Shown here: piece after piece, positions 63,601 through 64,000 of the stretch | Numbering within the stretch: the first letter of the stretch is position 1 | Layout of the letters: each line of letters begins with the position of its first letter | NCBI GenBank assembly: GCA_034670405.1 | Contig: JAXDDX010000043.1 | Coordinates: 1,701,501 to 1,765,500 of the forward strand | Source: Hoplostethus atlanticus | Taxonomy: Eukaryota > Chordata > Actinopteri > Trachichthyiformes > Trachichthyidae | Length of the DNA stretch: 64,000 nt | Direction: 5' to 3' | Notes under the pieces: model-generated | The model's input: the letters and a program-made list of their open reading frames with translations, nothing else | Told to the model about the DNA's origin: nothing | Database searches by the model: none | Program-made: the position numbers and the translations under genes

Positions 63601-64000
63601 ACCACCCCTGCTCCAGCAGCCGCCAAGGCAAAGAAAGCAGGCATGGTCAAGGCCAAGGAAGAGTCAGAGGAGGAGGATGATGAAGAAGAGGAGGACGAAG
63701 AGGAGGACGATGATGACGATGAGGGTAAGTTGAGCCGATAGAAAGCTTTCCTTGCTGCTCTTCATGTTTAGCTTTACAGCTGGTGTTTTAAAACAAACGT
63801 TTTGGCTCCCCTGCCAAGGGCAAGTAACTTAGAAGACACTTGCAAAGAGTAATGTCACCTGCTGTGTCTTCACATGGGGAATAACGGTCTACTAACATTA
63901 GACTAGTTTACCATCCCAGTAACGGCTTGCAGAAGTTCAGACACCGCAGTTTTTGTAGAGCAGCGCAGCAGGCAACCAATCAGGTGTCTGTTTAATACAG
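60655..64000 (+). CDS. ncl: Nucleolin, N-terminal part (gene continues past the right edge)
   Basis: Nucleolin is the abundant nucleolar phosphoprotein of rDNA transcription and pre-rRNA processing. Coding exons seen: 60655-60672, 61653-61751, 61848-61965, 62340-62459, 63250-63369 and 63581-63724. The protein starts MVKLAK, identical to human NCL, then AAVKQGSQKKKAPPPPKEVE, matching the human KKMAPPPKEVEE region. Exons 3-6 give alternating basic TPAK-type stretches (binding DNA and histones; Cdk-type TP sites) and runs of Glu/Asp/Ser (casein-kinase-2-like acidic stretches), as in all vertebrate nucleolins. The four RNA-recognition motifs and the RGG tail are not in the window. All splice sites are GT-AG and the frame is open throughout. 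Introns 4 and 5 host snoRNAs. Confidence 0.95.
60673..61652 (+). other. ncl: ncl intron 1
   Basis: This 980-base intron stays CpG-rich in its first half. It has a T-run at 61376-61395. I see no snoRNA boxes in a convincing arrangement. Confidence 0.8.
61653..61751 (+). CDS. ncl: ncl coding exon 2
   Basis: The acceptor is CGTTCTTACAG ending at 61652. The exon has 33 codons, from AAVKQGSQKKK through a Pro-rich KAPPPPKEVEEE to SSEEDSSEDEE, and ends in phase 0 at donor GTATTT (61752), which is a weak donor. It contains the first acidic serine cluster. Confidence 0.92.
61848..61965 (+). CDS. ncl: ncl coding exon 3
   Basis: The acceptor is TATTTTTGCAG ending at 61847. The exon encodes TPPPKAVKKATPAKPTPAAK, then a basic stretch and the acidic ESEDEDEEEVS. 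It ends in phase 1 at donor GTAAGG (61966). Confidence 0.92.
61966..62339 (+). other. ncl: ncl intron 3
   Basis: A TTGATGA near 62010 resembles a C box but no matching D box or terminal stem was found, so no snoRNA is called. Nothing else is recognised. Confidence 0.7.
62340..62459 (+). CDS. ncl: ncl coding exon 4 (phase 1-1 repeat exon)
   Basis: This is a 120-base exon in phase 1-1 between acceptor CAACTTACAG and donor GTAGGA. The split Glu codon is followed by EESEEEAPPPKKTPAK, several TPAK/PAKA basic repeats and the acidic EESDDDEDDD. It has the same length and layout as exon 5. Confidence 0.93.
63000..63138 (+). ncRNA. H/ACA-box snoRNA in ncl intron 4, family not assigned
   Basis: The structure is hairpin, H box, hairpin, ACA. 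Hairpin 1 has an outer stem CCTCC (63002-63006) with GGAGG (63055-63059) and an inner 8-bp stem CACACGTG (63016-63023) with CATGTGTG (63039-63046). The H box is AGAGCA (63061-63066, consensus ANANNA). Hairpin 2 has a perfect 7-bp base, GCCAGCG (63069-63075) with CGCTGGC (63126-63132), and an inner stem ACCGG (63089-63093) with CCGGT (63109-63113). ACA (63133-63135) follows directly, three bases before the likely 3' end. In hairpin 1 the inner stem ends 14 bases before the H box, the usual spacing for a working pseudouridylation pocket (arms 63007-63015 and 63047-63054). I could not match a target rRNA site. Confidence 0.8.
63250..63369 (+). CDS. ncl: ncl coding exon 5 (phase 1-1 repeat exon)
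   Basis: This is a 120-base exon in phase 1-1 between acceptor TGTCTCCAG and donor GTGAGC. It encodes DEESEEEAPPPKKAAKPAAK, then a PVKATPAK basic part and EESSDDEDEED. It is a close match to exon 4 in length, phase and motif order. Confidence 0.93.
63442..63517 (+). ncRNA. snord82: C/D-box snoRNA SNORD82 (U82) in ncl intron 5
   Basis: The C box is ATGATGA (63449-63455), D' is CTGA (63474-63477), C' is GTGATGT (63484-63490) and D is CTGA (63508-63511). A terminal stem pairs CTTGCA (63442-63447) with TGCGGG (63512-63517), including two G-U pairs. The guide before D', AGGGACTTAAT (63463-63472 plus neighbours), is complementary to the conserved 18S rRNA segment ATTAAGTCCCT. The fifth base upstream of D' pairs with the A after GATT, the position known in human as Am1678, which U82 guides. 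Human SNORD82 also lies in an NCL intron. Box sequences and the target are seen; the family name follows from target plus host. Confidence 0.9.
63581..63724 (+). CDS. ncl: ncl coding exon 6 (acidic)
   Basis: The acceptor is CTTGCTTTCAG ending at 63580. The 144-base phase 1-1 exon encodes ESEEEMDTTPAPAAAKAKKA, then a short basic part and a long Glu/Asp run. METTPAKGKKAAK in human nucleolin corresponds to the MDTTPAP segment. The donor is GTAAGT at 63725. Confidence 0.93.

Noticed and set aside
63725..64000. Possible H/ACA snoRNA in ncl intron 6
   Set aside because: An AGAGTA H-like box (63847-63852) and a GCAAGT/ACTTGC hairpin occur, but no second hairpin closes properly before an ACA box within the visible sequence.

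Overview
The window is eukaryotic, AT-leaning, mostly non-coding DNA from a ray-finned (teleost) fish. The evidence is two recognisable vertebrate genes with fish-type sequence, GT-AG introns, abundant dinucleotide microsatellites, and typical fish repeats: tRNA-derived SINEs, LINE 3' tails ending in AATAAA-like short repeats, Tc1/mariner and hAT-like elements and MITEs. No species call is possible.

Layout. Positions 1 to about 50,500 are a gene desert: I find no convincing protein-coding exon. It holds SINE fragments, a reverse-strand LINE reverse-transcriptase fragment (43,190-43,570), several MITEs (4,109; 13,181; 17,780; 32,273; 48,353), a four-copy dispersed repeat family carrying an internal 15-bp minisatellite (2,850; 5,823; 27,525; 46,630), many simple repeats, and one CpG-richer spot near 30,010 that resembles a promoter. 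Positions 50,523-54,300 carry a complete C-type natriuretic peptide gene (nppc, the fish CNP-4 type by my reading), on the plus strand, with two coding exons and probably a third exon in the 3' UTR. Positions 54,300-60,400 are intergenic: a decayed Tc1 transposon with a nested insertion (56,427-57,556) and a long compound trinucleotide repeat (59,110-59,575). From 60,430 to the right edge is the 5' part of nucleolin (ncl), plus strand: a CpG-rich TATA-less promoter and six exons encoding the Lys/Pro-rich and acidic N-terminal region. The RNA-binding domains lie beyond the window.

Two small nucleolar RNAs are nested in ncl introns. A C/D-box RNA in intron 5 matches SNORD82: its guide is complementary to the 18S rRNA ATTAAGTCCCT segment. 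An H/ACA-box RNA in intron 4 has two hairpins, an H box and an ACA box; I cannot assign it to a family. nppc and ncl do not act in one pathway: CNP is a secreted ligand of the guanylate cyclase NPR-B, and nucleolin acts in the nucleolus in rRNA synthesis. Their same-strand order, nppc then ncl, matches the relative order of NPPC and NCL on human 2q37 as I remember it, which supports orthology. ncl and its intronic snoRNAs do form a functional unit, all serving ribosome production.
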